Assembly: GCA_001586965.3 (NCBI GenBank)
Contig: LUCW03001797.1
Span: 1 to 28,680, forward strand
DNA from: Sphaeroforma sirkka
Taxonomy: Eukaryota > Opisthokonta > Ichthyosporea > Ichthyophonida
Length of the DNA: 28,680 nt
Direction of reading: 5' to 3'
The notes beneath the pieces are model-generated. The model did not search any database and was not told the origin of the DNA. It saw only the letters and a program-made list of their open reading frames with translations. The position numbers and the translations under genes are program-made. Positions 1 to 9,697 of the stretch are shown here, in pieces; the first letter of the stretch is position 1, and every line of letters begins with the position of its first letter.

Positions 1-21
1 TTTAAAAAAATAATCATTAGT

Positions 22-190
22 TCTGTACTGTACTGTACTTTTTTTCTCTTTCTACGTAGTGTAAAGTGTAGACTGGACTGTAGACTGTAACTGTAGACTG
101 TAGACTGTAGAGTCTGCACTCTGTAGACTGTTCACTTATATTCACTGTTCACTACTGGTCTGTAAACTGTAGTCTGTAGACTATAGACTT
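22..190. repeat. CTGTA / GTAGACTGT simple-sequence tract
   Basis: Short direct repeats of ctgta near 22-39 run into irregular repeats of gtagactgt and its variants to about 190. The tract is a degenerate short-period tandem repeat with no coding potential. Confidence 0.7.
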
Positions 191-940
191 CTATAGAGTG
201 ACCCAAAAAAAAAATCAATAGCATTGTCAACATTTTCCTCCTTTTTGTATTCTTTAATTATGTGTTCTCTCTTGTTTTCAGTAGTATTTTTTTTAATAAA
301 AAAACAATTATGAATAGAGTCTACTCCACCTTTTTTATAACATTTAGAGGATAAACGACAAAGTTGTTTTGATATTGAAATTTAGTACAATTTACAATAT
401 TATGTGTAAAAAAAAACAGATCTGTCCACAAGCCTATGATTGTCAAATTACATATGTTTATTTATTTGTTTTTAACAAATACAGTTAAAATTTTATCACA
501 CCCTTGTTCAATTGTTGAAATAAAATTGATCAGGCGACAGCCAGCAACCCGGGCGCCAAGAGGGCGACTGGGGGATGATGAGCACTGAGTAGGCTGTGCA
601 TTTAAATATTTACTACTCTTTAAACTCCATATTTACTCAGTGAGACAAAGTCGGGACTCGAGAGTCGGGACTCGGGACGCAGTCACGCGGTCACGCGCAG
701 TCACGGTCCAGTGTCCACGGACTGTACTAAGTGTACTTCGTGTAAAGTTGAACCCCACAGTCCCACACTCTAACCCTCTATATAGTCGTCTTCTTCTCTT
801 GTTGTTTGAGAGCCTTCTTGTTGCTTGAGAAGAGAGAACAAGAAAGTCTGACGCTGAACTACCACCACCAGGCCCAGGCTGCGCCTACCACTGCGCTGAC
901 TCAAACTCTCACTCTGACTTGAGTAGGGAGAAACGCACTT
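191..940. other. Intergenic stretch without a recognised gene
   Basis: The sequence is AT-rich with homopolymer A and T runs up to about 530. A GC-richer patch follows at about 540-730, with small repeats of GTCGGGACTC (near 650-680) and GCAGTCACG (near 678-710). The only frame of note is a 62-codon run with low-complexity content, which I do not take as a gene. Confidence 0.6.
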
Positions 941-1340
941 TTCTTATGCCTAACAATCATGACTAAAAACCATGACCAACAACCTTATGACTAAAATTAT
1001 GACTAGAACCCCTGATGCCTAAATTTTATGATTTTAAAAAAATCCCTGACCAAAAAACTATGACTAAATGTTTCTTGTGACTAAAATTACGACTAAATGC
1101 CAAGCTTATCACTTTGATCTTTATATTTCTATAAGTCTAAATTTTTTTTAAATACTTCTTATTCCTGACAACTAAGACTAAATGCTTCTGATGCCTAACA
1201 ATAAGACTAAATGCTCCTTATGCCTAACAACCAAGACCAAATGCTCCTTATGCCTAACAACTAAGACTAAATGCTTCTTATGCCTAACAACTAAGACTAA
1301 ATGCTTCTTAAGCCCTAACAACTAAGACGAAATGCTTAAG
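941..1340 (+). repeat. Left arm of an inverted minisatellite pair
   Basis: The arm is built from variants of ATGACTAA / CTTATGCCTAACAA. Its reverse complement (TTAGTCAT, TTGTTAGTCATAAG) builds the arm at 1725-1937. Conserved blocks such as CAACCTTATGACTAAA match between the arms on opposite strands, so the arms could pair as a stem. The layout resembles a foldback-type transposable element or a pair of inverted minisatellites. No transposase is present. Confidence 0.6.
1169..1340 (+). repeat. 30-bp tandem repeat, about six units
   Basis: Units of about 30 bp follow the pattern CAACTAAGACTAAATGCTTC then TTATGCCTAA, with one or two changes per unit. This is the most regular part of the left inverted arm. 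The last unit is cut short at AATGCTTAAG, after which one unit of the opposite orientation (TTTTAGTCATAA) appears. Confidence 0.75.
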
Positions 1341-1419
1341 GTGTTTTAGTCATAACATAAGGGTTTTAAACTTGAAATTTGGGCTTTTAAAAAAGGTTTA
1401 GACTTGGGATTTAGGTAAA

Positions 1420-1558
<139 letters not shown>

Positions 1559-1724
1559 AACCATAAAAAAATACCAAAATTGTCGATCCAACCGCGTAAA
1601 TGCACGCGCATTATATACTATCACTTTACCACTGAGTTAGTATGACATGTGAATTTGTCATAAGAGTACTAATTCATAATGAAATAAAAGTAAACTTTTA
1701 GGAATATAAATTAGGCAAACGGGG

Positions 1725-1937
1725 GTTTTAGTCATAAAATTTAGTCATAAGGTTGTTAGTCATAATTTTTGGTCATAAGGGACTTTTAGCCGTAAAATTT
1801 AGTCATAAGGCTGATAGTCATAATGTTTAGTCATAAGGGACTTTTAGTCATAGAATTTATGCATTTAAGGGGTTTTAGTCATAATTATAGTCATAAGGTT
1901 GTTAGTCATAATTTTTAGTCATATGGTTTTAGGCTTT
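1725..1937 (-). repeat. Right arm of the inverted minisatellite pair
   Basis: Repeated TTAGTCATAAGG and GGACTTTTAGTCATA units are the reverse complement of the repeats at 941-1340. Together the arms enclose about 385 bp holding the microsatellite. The outer ends also match: TTCTTATGCCTAACA on the left and, on the opposite strand, TTAAAAGCCTAAAAC on the right. Confidence 0.6.
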
Positions 1938-2021
1938 TAAGAGTAATGGGAGAGATGATTGTATCCATACGGCGCCCGTGACTATAAAACTAATATCGCC
2001 GGAGCCCGTGTCCAAAACCGC

Positions 2022-2160
2022 ATCCGCGACCTTGGCCTAAGTACCGAACTATTAAGCGTATACCCTGCAAAAAAATTATCTTTACCGATCATCCGCGACC
2101 TTGGCCTAAGTACCGAACTATTAAGCGTATACCCTGCAAAAAATAAATATCTTTACCGAT
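2022..2160 (+). repeat. Direct tandem duplication, 69-bp unit
   Basis: Unit one (2022-2090) and unit two (2091-2160) both start ATCCGCGACCTTGGCC and end CTTTACCGAT. They differ only in a small A-run and TA insertion. A 77-codon frame runs through both units but is not recognised as a protein. Confidence 0.85.
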
Positions 2161-2566
2161 ACAACAGTCAAGTATCAGTGTTCGGTACATAATCTACACC
2201 TATCACCTGAAATAGAAAACAACACCTCAGACTTCAGAGTTTCAGACTAGTGAGAGACTGAGAGAGTCATGTTCTGCTCTGCAAAACTTGTGAGCGTGAA
2301 TTGGTGGATCCATACTTCTGAATATCGCTTCATACATAGCCTTCGTTCAATTAATAATTATACACAAATTGCACTGTATGTAGTTCAACAATGTTGCATT
2401 TTGGTTTGTCCTGTTCTGTTGTAAATTCCAGGTCCAAGGGATTTTGTCCTGTTCTGTGATTTCATTATAACCGCAATTTTTTTCAGAATATAAAATCAAA
2501 CAAATTATCAGGAATTCAAGGGCTTGGGCGTTAATTTTTATAGTCACGAGCGCCGTATTGCCGTTA
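2161..2566. other. Intergenic stretch without a recognised gene
   Basis: There is no convincing ORF. A 13-bp word, TGTCCTGTTCTGT, occurs twice (near 2407 and 2445). Nothing else stands out. Confidence 0.5.
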
Positions 2567-2640
2567 GAAAAGCCCTACCCTGGCACAAGTTGCGTGATAA
2601 TATAATTAACACCTTTTGAAGATGCACGTGACTGTAAACT
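2567..2640 (+). repeat. Inverted fragment of gypsy-A gag
   Basis: The block running from AAAGCCCTACCCTGGCAC to GAAGATGCACGTGAC is the reverse complement of gypsy-A gag at about 8174-8252. The match has several substitutions and small gaps. It lies directly against the outer end of the LTR at 2633 and continues weakly over its first eight bases. It is therefore a piece of a related element in opposite orientation, not flanking host DNA. Confidence 0.75.
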
Positions 2641-3225
2641 TGATGGAAATTACTAGGTTTCAAACTATATTAAACTAAAATACAATTTAGTCAGTTAGGA
2701 TTTAGCAGTGGTAGCTTTGTGTAAGAATGATCGGGACCGCCTCTTGTTAAGAGCCTAAATATCCTCGATCACACAGGGCGTACCTCTAGCTGTTCTTTAT
2801 TGAATAATTTTCACTAGAAGTACTAAGTGTTCATGACCACTTGCCTAATTTGTAAATAGACATAATAACGTAAGTCACGTCAATACATTAGCTGATATAA
2901 ATAAAGTTCCATCTGAAGAAAAGTTAAAAAAAAGAAAAGACTTATTGGATTTGGAGATTGGCGGGAGGACCAAAATCTATAAGTGGTAGTTCGGAGATTA
3001 TAAAATTTAGTTTATAATATCCTACATCTACTAATGTCTCAAATAGGTCCAAGTAGATGAGTCATACCAAATACTCAGGCTATTGGAGCCATCAAAGTGA
3101 ATTTAGAACACTTTGGAAATATTGGAAAAAGAGCTTGTACTAAATTATTTAAAATACAAATAAAACCAATGTATTATCTCAATTGATCTTGATATTTTAG
3201 ACTGACCGGAGGCCGTATTTCTACA
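2633..3225 (-). repeat. Gypsy-A 3' LTR
   Basis: This 593-bp repeat differs from the repeat at 9698-10293 by about five transitions and six one-base indels, mostly in homopolymers (roughly 98% identity). Its ends on the plus strand are TGTAAACTT and TTTCTACA, an imperfect inverted pair with TG...CA termini as expected for LTRs. Confidence 0.9.
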
Positions 3226-3354
3226 TAGCCCCAGTAGCTTTTAGAACTACGAACGTACGTTAAGATACGATCTAGTTGGTAAAGCGAAAAACCAAAGTAA
3301 AAAAACGGTTTCGGTCATGACTTATCGAGTAAGTATGTGCCTATATGTACGAGT

Positions 3355-4019
3355 TCAAGACTCATGTTGTACTCTATGTCGTTTAGTATTTGGTCCAGTA
3401 ATCATTTCCGATGTAGGCGCCTTACGTTTATTATTTGGTAAGGTAATAGCCAAAGGCTGTTCTTCATTAGTAAGTAAGTTTGAACAATTTTCTGCACTGT
3501 TGGTAAGCAGATCAGAAAGTTTAGTCACGTAGGAAGTAGGTGGCAAATAGGGAATTTCAGATCCGTCAGGGTTTGTAGTCACCTGAGGAAACCCTTTTCG
3601 TTTATCTCGTGTGTTCTTATGTAAACGCTTATTCCATTTCTTATTAGAGATACGAAGAAAGTCGCGAGATTCACGAAATGCATCGGAGGTTAGCCAAGCT
3701 ACTGTCCCATCCATGAAACGGGTCTTGTAGTAAGTGTAACCGTCTTCGGATGTTTTGTCAATTATATCTTTGACTTGTGACTCCATAACTGGTATATCAG
3801 AATCAAATGAGCGAGCGAATGAGAGTTCGGAGGTAGGGATACGGTGAGTGCCTAGATTGGTTGCGCTAGTACCATCAATGTTATTCACTTCGTAAGTATC
3901 ACTCTTCTCATCATGGTAGGAAATAACAAAAGGTCCTATCGTCTTAGAAGAGAGTTCAGTAACGTTGGCGTTTCGATTTATAATGTTAACGTAATCGCCG
4001 ACTTTAACTGAACAATGTT
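3355..4019 (-). pseudogene. Gypsy-A integrase C-terminus with chromodomain-like tail
   Basis: The frame is open from about 4019 to the stop at 3355, about 130 bp before the 3' LTR. It starts with a small beta-barrel-like segment (VGDYVNII, then GPFVISYHDE), as is usual for the post-catalytic part of gypsy integrases. Next comes VKDIIDKTSEDGYTYYKTRF and WLTSDAF, spaced like a chromodomain (V-x-I-x-D, Y-Y-K-x-R-F, W). The last ~90 residues are basic and polar, with KKWNKRLHKNTRDKRK and later NNKRKAP and NTKRHR. Chromodomains in chromoviral gypsy elements are known to steer integration towards modified histones; that role here is inference. The segment is joined to the integrase core by a frameshift near 4010-4020. 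Confidence 0.65.
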
Positions 4020-4835
4020 CTTAGTGTTATTCCATCGGTCATACGCTTTAAGTAGGACGCGATTCTTGTGCTCGAGTAAACAGGGGTAAACAACGTTCTG
4101 CATATGCTCGATCTTTGTAGCCACGGGGGGTAACGTGTTTTCGGGCGCAGTTTTATCAAACGTTGCTTGTAATTCACTATAGCGGCCAAAGAAATAGTGA
4201 AACGGGAGTGTTCCAGTTTGAGGATTCATGCAGTTATTCATTTGAGTCTGAACCCATTTCAAATGATAAGGCCACATATCCTCAACGTCGTCTAGTGCGG
4301 CACGCAAGAGTTTCTTAAGTTCTCTATGACGTGTCTCATTTGCACCCTGCGTTTGAGGTTTGTAAGGAACACCACGCCTATGGGTCATGCCTGATACGAG
4401 TATAAGTGCCTCCATTACGTCGGTACAAAACTCACTACCGTTATCAGAACATAGTACTCGGGGAAACCGAAGTCATTAAAGACGTGATAGCATAATTCTG
4501 CCACTGTTTGTGGACGTTTGTTCGGTATTGCATAAAGCAAGTTATAGCCCGAAGCCACACATAAGAAATGACAGATATATACATCGCCAGTATGCTTTGA
4601 TCGCGGAGTTTAACCAAATCGACTATGACTCGGCGCATCGGTTGGTCTTCTGTCACACTTTTTTAGGGGTGCCCAACCGTATCGCTTGATCTGGTTCTTT
4701 TCACAATCAGTACAGCGTCGGTATACTTCACGTATGGTTTCTTTCAGCGCCGGGTGATCAAGCCCCTGCACGAATAGCCATTTTATAAGTATGCTCATAT
4801 GCTCGATGCGTTAAATTATGTATAATTTTAACTCT
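3978..4835 (-). pseudogene. Gypsy-A integrase (zinc-binding region and DDE core)
   Basis: This part of Pol inserts the cDNA into host DNA. Reading down the minus strand there is first an HHCC-like region, with His residues in HRAYEH and a pair in RRCTDCEKN (near 4700). The catalytic core follows. The second acidic residue lies in CSDNGSEF (near 4440), and the catalytic Glu follows in PQTQGANETRHREL (near 4335-4370), which is the usual gypsy spacing. The first Asp falls in the out-of-frame stretch near 4560-4590. After the core comes HLKWVQTQMNN and GTLPFHYFFGR, the typical 'S-P-F-x-L-x-x-G' type segment. At least three frameshifts break it: near 4790, near 4590, and in a C-run near 4457. There is also one in-frame TAG upstream, near 4850. 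Confidence 0.8.
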
Positions 4836-4959
4836 ACTTTCGAGCTACTCTAAGTCAGTCAGATTCTGCGTAACGCTGGCTGGATGAACCATAGTCCTGT
4901 TAGAAAGGGCAACCTCAGTATCAGGAGGGGTAGACTCCTGAGATACATAATTGACAACA

Positions 4960-6075
4960 TTAGATTGTTGAAGTATCTTCTTCAGTTGTTTTCGCAACTC
5001 CTGGCTGTTCTTTAAGCAGCGCTTTAAGTAGTTGAGTGCGAGCTTCAGGTTCTCTTAGAGTTTTGAGTCTTTGATCCATGGCCTTAGCTAGTTCCATGTT
5101 TTTACGATCTAATGCCGTTTCAATCGGCATTACCTCGACTGCAATCTTGATGGGTGCATGTGTTGTACGAGTCTTGAGCTTTTGTTCAAACTCTTTAGAC
5201 TCCTCTAGTTTAGCTAAGAATTCGGTTGAGGGTTTCCACTTAGTGGTACCTGCAAGACCGATGCGACAAACAATGGTGTGTTTCCAAGGCGTCTTCTTAA
5301 TAGAATAGGATCCCTGATATAAGAACGTGTCGGTTTCACGGTCGACATAAATAGGTTCGTCTTGAATCATATTAATTAAATCACGTATCCATGGGTCGGA
5401 GTTACGTAAGGGACAACACAGCGTAATGGTAGATTTAGTAATATTAACATAATTTAACAACTGTGCGATAAGTTGACAAGGTGGGTTAGCCCACGCATTA
5501 TGCTTTGATAAGTCAAGCTGAAATGCATCACCTTTAGGATGAGTCAACGACCTATATTCAGAAACCTGTTTGTTATGTTCTGCGGCGAACATATCAACAG
5601 TAAATGGACCCCATCGTGATTGAGCGAGGTTAAACCATTTTTTATTTAGCATCCAATCGGTTGCTAATAACTCCTTGACTGTTTTCTGGTAGTCGGGCAC
5701 AAGTCGAGAGAGCATGTCAGGAAGATGGTTATGTATTCCTGGTATGTGTGTTATATTAAAAGCGAACTTGGCAATAATGTCATACCAGCGGCTCACCAAC
5801 TGTGAGTCAGGGTTCATATCTTTTAAGTATGTTAGAGACTTTTGATCACAGGCGACAGTAAAGTAACTTCCATAAAGGTAGTCTTTAAACTGTCTTAGCG
5901 CAGTAACTATAGCAAGGAGCTCTTGTTTAACGGTAGGGTAATTCCGTTGACTCTTATTATAACTCTTGCTAAAGAATTGTATGTAGCGCGGTTTACCATT
6001 TATCGTTTGGTAAAGCACTCCACCTACCGCTCGATCTGAAGCGTCGGTTGCTACTTGAATGGGACACCATCCACA
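4960..6075 (-). pseudogene. Gypsy-A RNase H plus adenine-methyltransferase-like domain
   Basis: A 352-codon open frame ends at 4960. RNase H, which removes the RNA strand during reverse transcription, starts just upstream in another frame with VATDASDRAVGGVLYQ (near 6050). It continues with FFSKSYN, the acidic KQELLAIVTALRQFKDYL and ACDQKSLTYL, and ends at NHLPDMLSRL (codon ~105). Codons ~134-250 then carry FTVDMFAAEHNK, GDAFQLDL and AWANPPCQLI. This matches the layout of the Dam-like methyltransferase-type domain known from DIRS elements and some gypsy elements (a D-x-F-A start and an N-P-P motif). The usual aromatic residue after N-P-P is Cys here, so catalysis is doubtful. The last ~80 residues are charged, Lys/Glu-rich and not recognised. 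The frame is closed upstream by a one-base shift near 6015-6050. Confidence 0.8.
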
Positions 6076-7035
6076 GGGTACTGCATGATGGGTGCGTCCA
6101 TTACTTTACTTTTGACTAGTTTAAATGCATCATCACATTCTTTAGTCCAAAGCTTTCCCAAAGGTCCTTTGTGCAGCCGTAGGTGACTGAAAGGCTTTAA
6201 GTAATGAGAAAGATGCGGTACTGAATCCGAGAAGAAGTTAACAAACCCACACACAGAGTTCACATCTCTTCCAGTAATTGGTGTTGATAAATCCAACAGA
6301 AACTGTTTCTTGCCAGGATCAATTTCTACCCCTGCTGCAGATACTTTGTAGCCAAGTAAGTGTATAGTATCTTTAGCAAAAGAACACTTGTCTTCGTTAA
6401 TCTTAAGTTTAGCATGATTAAGTCGCTTTAAGATTTCTTTAACGAGTTTAGCATGTTCATGTGCTGTCTTTGTAAAGATAACTATATCATCTAAATAGAC
6501 TGATACGTTATACGACAGGTCCGCAAATAGTTCCATCATAACTTGTTGGAAGAAAGAAGGTAACATGTGTAAGCCTTCAGGTGCACCTTTAAACTGGTAC
6601 TTCTTACCTTGCCAAGTAAAGGAAAAGTATTTCCTATGAGGCTCATATATCTGTAGTTGATGGAATGCAGCTTTTAAGTCTATCTTGGAAAAGATAGTCA
6701 CACCTCCATTTTGCGTAGTATCTCGTTTATCTTAGGTAAGGGAAAACTATGTTGTGGAATTAGTTTGTTGATTGGCGACAGGTCTAGTACTACTCTTGTT
6801 TTACTAAACTAAACGTTCCATCAGATTTATATTGATCGACCGCTAAGAGAGCTAAGTTAACTGGGGTTGCATCATAATTGATTTCAATTAGACCCTGTTT
6901 TAACCAATCTTCGATTTGGGTTTTGACAACGTCTTTGTGTCTCCAACTCACGTAGTTATGTGAAGGACACTTTAACTTAGAGAAGTCGACGTTTGTTAAG
7001 TCAAGTCTAACGTACCCATTAGAGAACTTAAACAT
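6051..7035 (-). pseudogene. Gypsy-A reverse transcriptase
   Basis: This is the polymerase that copies element RNA to cDNA. The N-terminal part (ORF 6790-7035) has DWLKQGLIEINYDATPVNL, matching the fingers of gypsy RTs. A 5-bp duplication (ACTAA) near 6803-6812, absent from the second copy, throws it out of frame. A further shift occurs near 6705. The palm then reads cleanly from 6701, with the first catalytic Asp in FSKIDLKAAFHQ, the fingers-palm block KGAPEGLHMLPSFFQQ (usually G-A-P-F-G-L), and the catalytic box VSVYLDDIVIF. The thumb and connection include NEDKCSFAKDTIHLLGYKVS. The domain set and order are those of Ty3/gypsy RT. All catalytic residues are present. Confidence 0.9.
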
Positions 7036-7520
7036 TACACCAGTCAGTTATTGCAATCTTCCTGTTTTGTATAATTAATTCCATAATTATATCGGTGAAG
7101 TGCGGAATCATATCCTTTGCTTCACCTTCCGGAGGTTTAGGTATCTTTAACATATTATCATCTGACTGATCTTTATTCGGGTCCAGCCCATTAGGCAGAC
7201 CAGTGAGTGTTATACCTAAACTGAGAAGATCAGTCATACCTATAATTAAATCGTATTTCTGAGACATGTCAGTAACGATTAGGTGAGTCTTCACTTCTCT
7301 TCTATCTGACAGCATTATGTGTGCATAGTCAATGGCTTGTTCGCAAGTAGTAACTTTGCCATTTCCCAAGATCAAATCAGTTGTTTCGTTATGGACAGCC
7401 ATATCTGTAGCGTAGGCTACTCGGCGTGAGATAGCAGAGACTTCAGCCCCTGGATCAAATAGTGCCATAACTTTTTTTCTCCATTTACGAAAACTGCTTG
7501 AAAGATACGTTCATCCCCTT
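7028..7520 (-). pseudogene. Gypsy-A aspartic protease (DPGA variant)
   Basis: The retropepsin-like domain would process Gag-Pol. Its start, QAVFVNG, lies in the overlapping frame near 7490. After a frameshift near 7470-7480 it continues as ALFDPGAEVSAISRRVA. The family motif is D-[TS]-G-A; this element has D-P-G-A, and so does the second copy near 21700. The distal part has LIVTDMSQKYDLIIGMTDLL, the usual hydrophobic-hydrophobic-G block of retroviral-type proteases (often DVILGMDWL in gypsy). The replacement of Thr by Pro next to the catalytic Asp is unexpected for an active enzyme. Confidence 0.75.
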
Positions 7521-7579
7521 TGGTATGGATTTTATTGAACATTTTCTCATAATCTTGCTCTAGTGCACGTATGGTACTG

Positions 7580-9616
7580 TCAGTGCTTAACTTGGACGTC
7601 CGGTAAGTCCTTGCAATCCTCTTTGTGCCAACCGTTAGTACTCTTGCAAGTAGCACACTCTTTCATATAGTGTCCAAAATCTGGTTTGCCTGGTGCACAC
7701 TTAACAGGGTCGTGTCTACCATTCCACTTGCCATTACGTTTTGTGAGGTTGTAACCACACTTCTTGCAAGGCGCTCTCACCTTCTTTCACCTTTCGGTTC
7801 GGTAGAAGTAGAGCCAGTACCCCTCCAGTAGTAGTGCGAGGTTTCTTAGTACTACGCGCAGTATTAGTCTCTCACTGCGTTTCGCTTAGTGGGCTGGGTG
7901 TAGCTCGTGGTACTAAGTACTCTAGTAGAGGAATTGGTATGCTTGTGAACTATCTTCTCAAAGACAGACCAAGGCATAGATCGCAAATCACCATAGGCGA
8001 TGATGTCATCATTGACTTTCTTAAAGAGGTTAGCTCCCAGAGTCTCCATCATCTGACAAATTAATAAATATTCGCCAGTATAGGTACGACCACCCATCCG
8101 AGTGTTCATATGTGTCATATGAGCTAGAGCACCTCGAATAGTGGTATCGTTCGCAAAGAACTTGCGAGACTCTAAAGTTCACGGTCACGTGCATCTTCAA
8201 AAAAAGGTGTTAAGTATATTATCACGCAACTGGTGCCAGGGTAGGGCTTTCCAGTTGGGCTCATGAACCTTCAAGATAGTTCGCCATTCACCTGGCTCAC
8301 AGAAATGAATAAAGGCATTCATCATCTGCTTATCCCTAAGGATGGCAGACTCCTTAAGTTGGTCGAAGGCCTTCAGTGTCTCCACTGTACTCTCATTAGT
8401 AGAGAAATCGACCTCAGCCTGCGCATTACCTAGCTGCTTTATAAAGCTTGGTTCTAAGTGTTCACGAGGCTCATGCTCAGTGCTACGGGCTGCTAGTGCC
8501 AAGATGGTGTCTATTTCCTTTCTCTTGTTATCGATTAGATAGCGAATGTTATCCGCTTTCCTATCGTCAAGGTCAGAGTCATTCAATAGACGGTCCTCAA
8601 GGACTTGCATACCAGAGCGTAATAGCCTGAGACGAGTATGTCTGGTTCTCACTTCCTCATCCTCAGGATTAGAGCGGGAACTCTCTAACGAGGTACTGGT
8701 GTAGCGATTGCCAAAATCGCGATTACCAGGGTTAGTTGGCAAATGAGGGTCGATATTACGAGGATGGTAAGCCTCATCGAGTTCCATACGATCATATCCT
8801 CTGACAGGGTTAGGTTTGTCAAGAGGATGGTCAATGGTAGCATCAGAGCTATAGAGATTAAATTTTGAAATATTTCCTCTCTCACCAGTGGTAACTGGCT
8901 TAGTGGTACACGTACTGGCTGGTAAACCAGTAGGTCTCGGGTTCGAAACTCGGCCCGAATTTCTTCTTCTTCTTCGGTATAGGAAGAATATCAGCCAAGT
9001 GGGACACGATAGAGGGGTCCACAACTGCTGCTGCCGCTAGCTCCTTCAAGAGCGCTTCAGTGCAGTTCAATTGGCGTCGAGATTGAGAGGATCCAACCAC
9101 TCGTTGTCGAGTTATGGCGTCCTCAGCTTCGGCCCCAAGATTTGAGCTGAATGGAATGGCTTCTCCATCGATGGCGAAACCGAAATTTTCGGACAGGTCC
9201 AATACTTCCTTTTCACTCCGGATTTGTGCTGGAGTGTCCTTTAGATGTGGAGTTATAATGCCCCCGACATTCGTATCCACGAATTTTCCAGCCTTTCGAC
9301 GTTTATCCCCAATATTTGACGGCACGTGGTCAGGGGGGGGCAAGCTGGGGTCCTGAGCTCCACTCCTAGGTGATACACGGACGCTGGCGAGCCTTTCCGC
9401 GGTAGTAGATACCTCTTCTTCCAAGGCTTTAGGATCCGACGAGTCATCCTCAGAATAATCCTCTGTACCAACCTCAGAATTTGCTTCCCCAACAGTATCC
9501 TCGGCAGGCTCAACTCCAGACAGGCTAGGTGTTTCCACAGGAACCTCAGGAACCTCGGCAGGCTTAGCAGGCTTAGAGCTAGCGGCTCCCTTGCCTTTAG
9601 AAGTACCCTTAGCCAT
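7580..9616 (-). pseudogene. Gypsy-A Gag (structural protein with Cys/His knuckles)
   Basis: I place the start at the ATG at 9614-9616, just inside the 5' LTR, giving MAKGTSKGKG. A longer frame reaches into the LTR without support. The N-terminal ~100 residues are low complexity: Lys-rich, then strongly acidic. The middle (near 8200-8700) is helical and charged, with WRTILKVHEPNWKALPWHQL resembling Gag capsid domains. Further on (7864-8118) comes MGGRTYTGEYLLICQMMETL. The end (7580-7780) holds CKKC, HDPVKC and CATCKSTNGWHKEDC (C-x2-C-x6-H-x3-C), a variant zinc knuckle for RNA binding. Frameshifts occur at the Lys-repeat near 8960, near 8170-8197 and near 7800-7860. The second copy is in frame at the first of these. 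Confidence 0.75.
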
Positions 9617-9697
9617 AGTATTTGCTGGATAGTAAATCGATGTCAGACAGTCTAGAAGCAGTACACTACTGTAACTACTAAATAACTGAAAAAAATA

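Noticed and set aside
640..828. 62-codon ORF with many Arg, Val and Ser codons
   Set aside because: It covers a patch of short GACTC / CACGCG repeats and a CTTCTT-rich end; nothing recognisable and no context.
2022..2160. Possible CRISPR-like or regulatory direct repeat
   Set aside because: There are only two adjacent long units with no spacers, in a eukaryotic setting; it is a plain tandem duplication.
7625..8064. Plus-strand ORFs over the gypsy-A zinc-knuckle region
   Set aside because: They oppose the Cys/His-rich Gag end, and nearly the same shadow recurs at 21888-22097 in copy 2.
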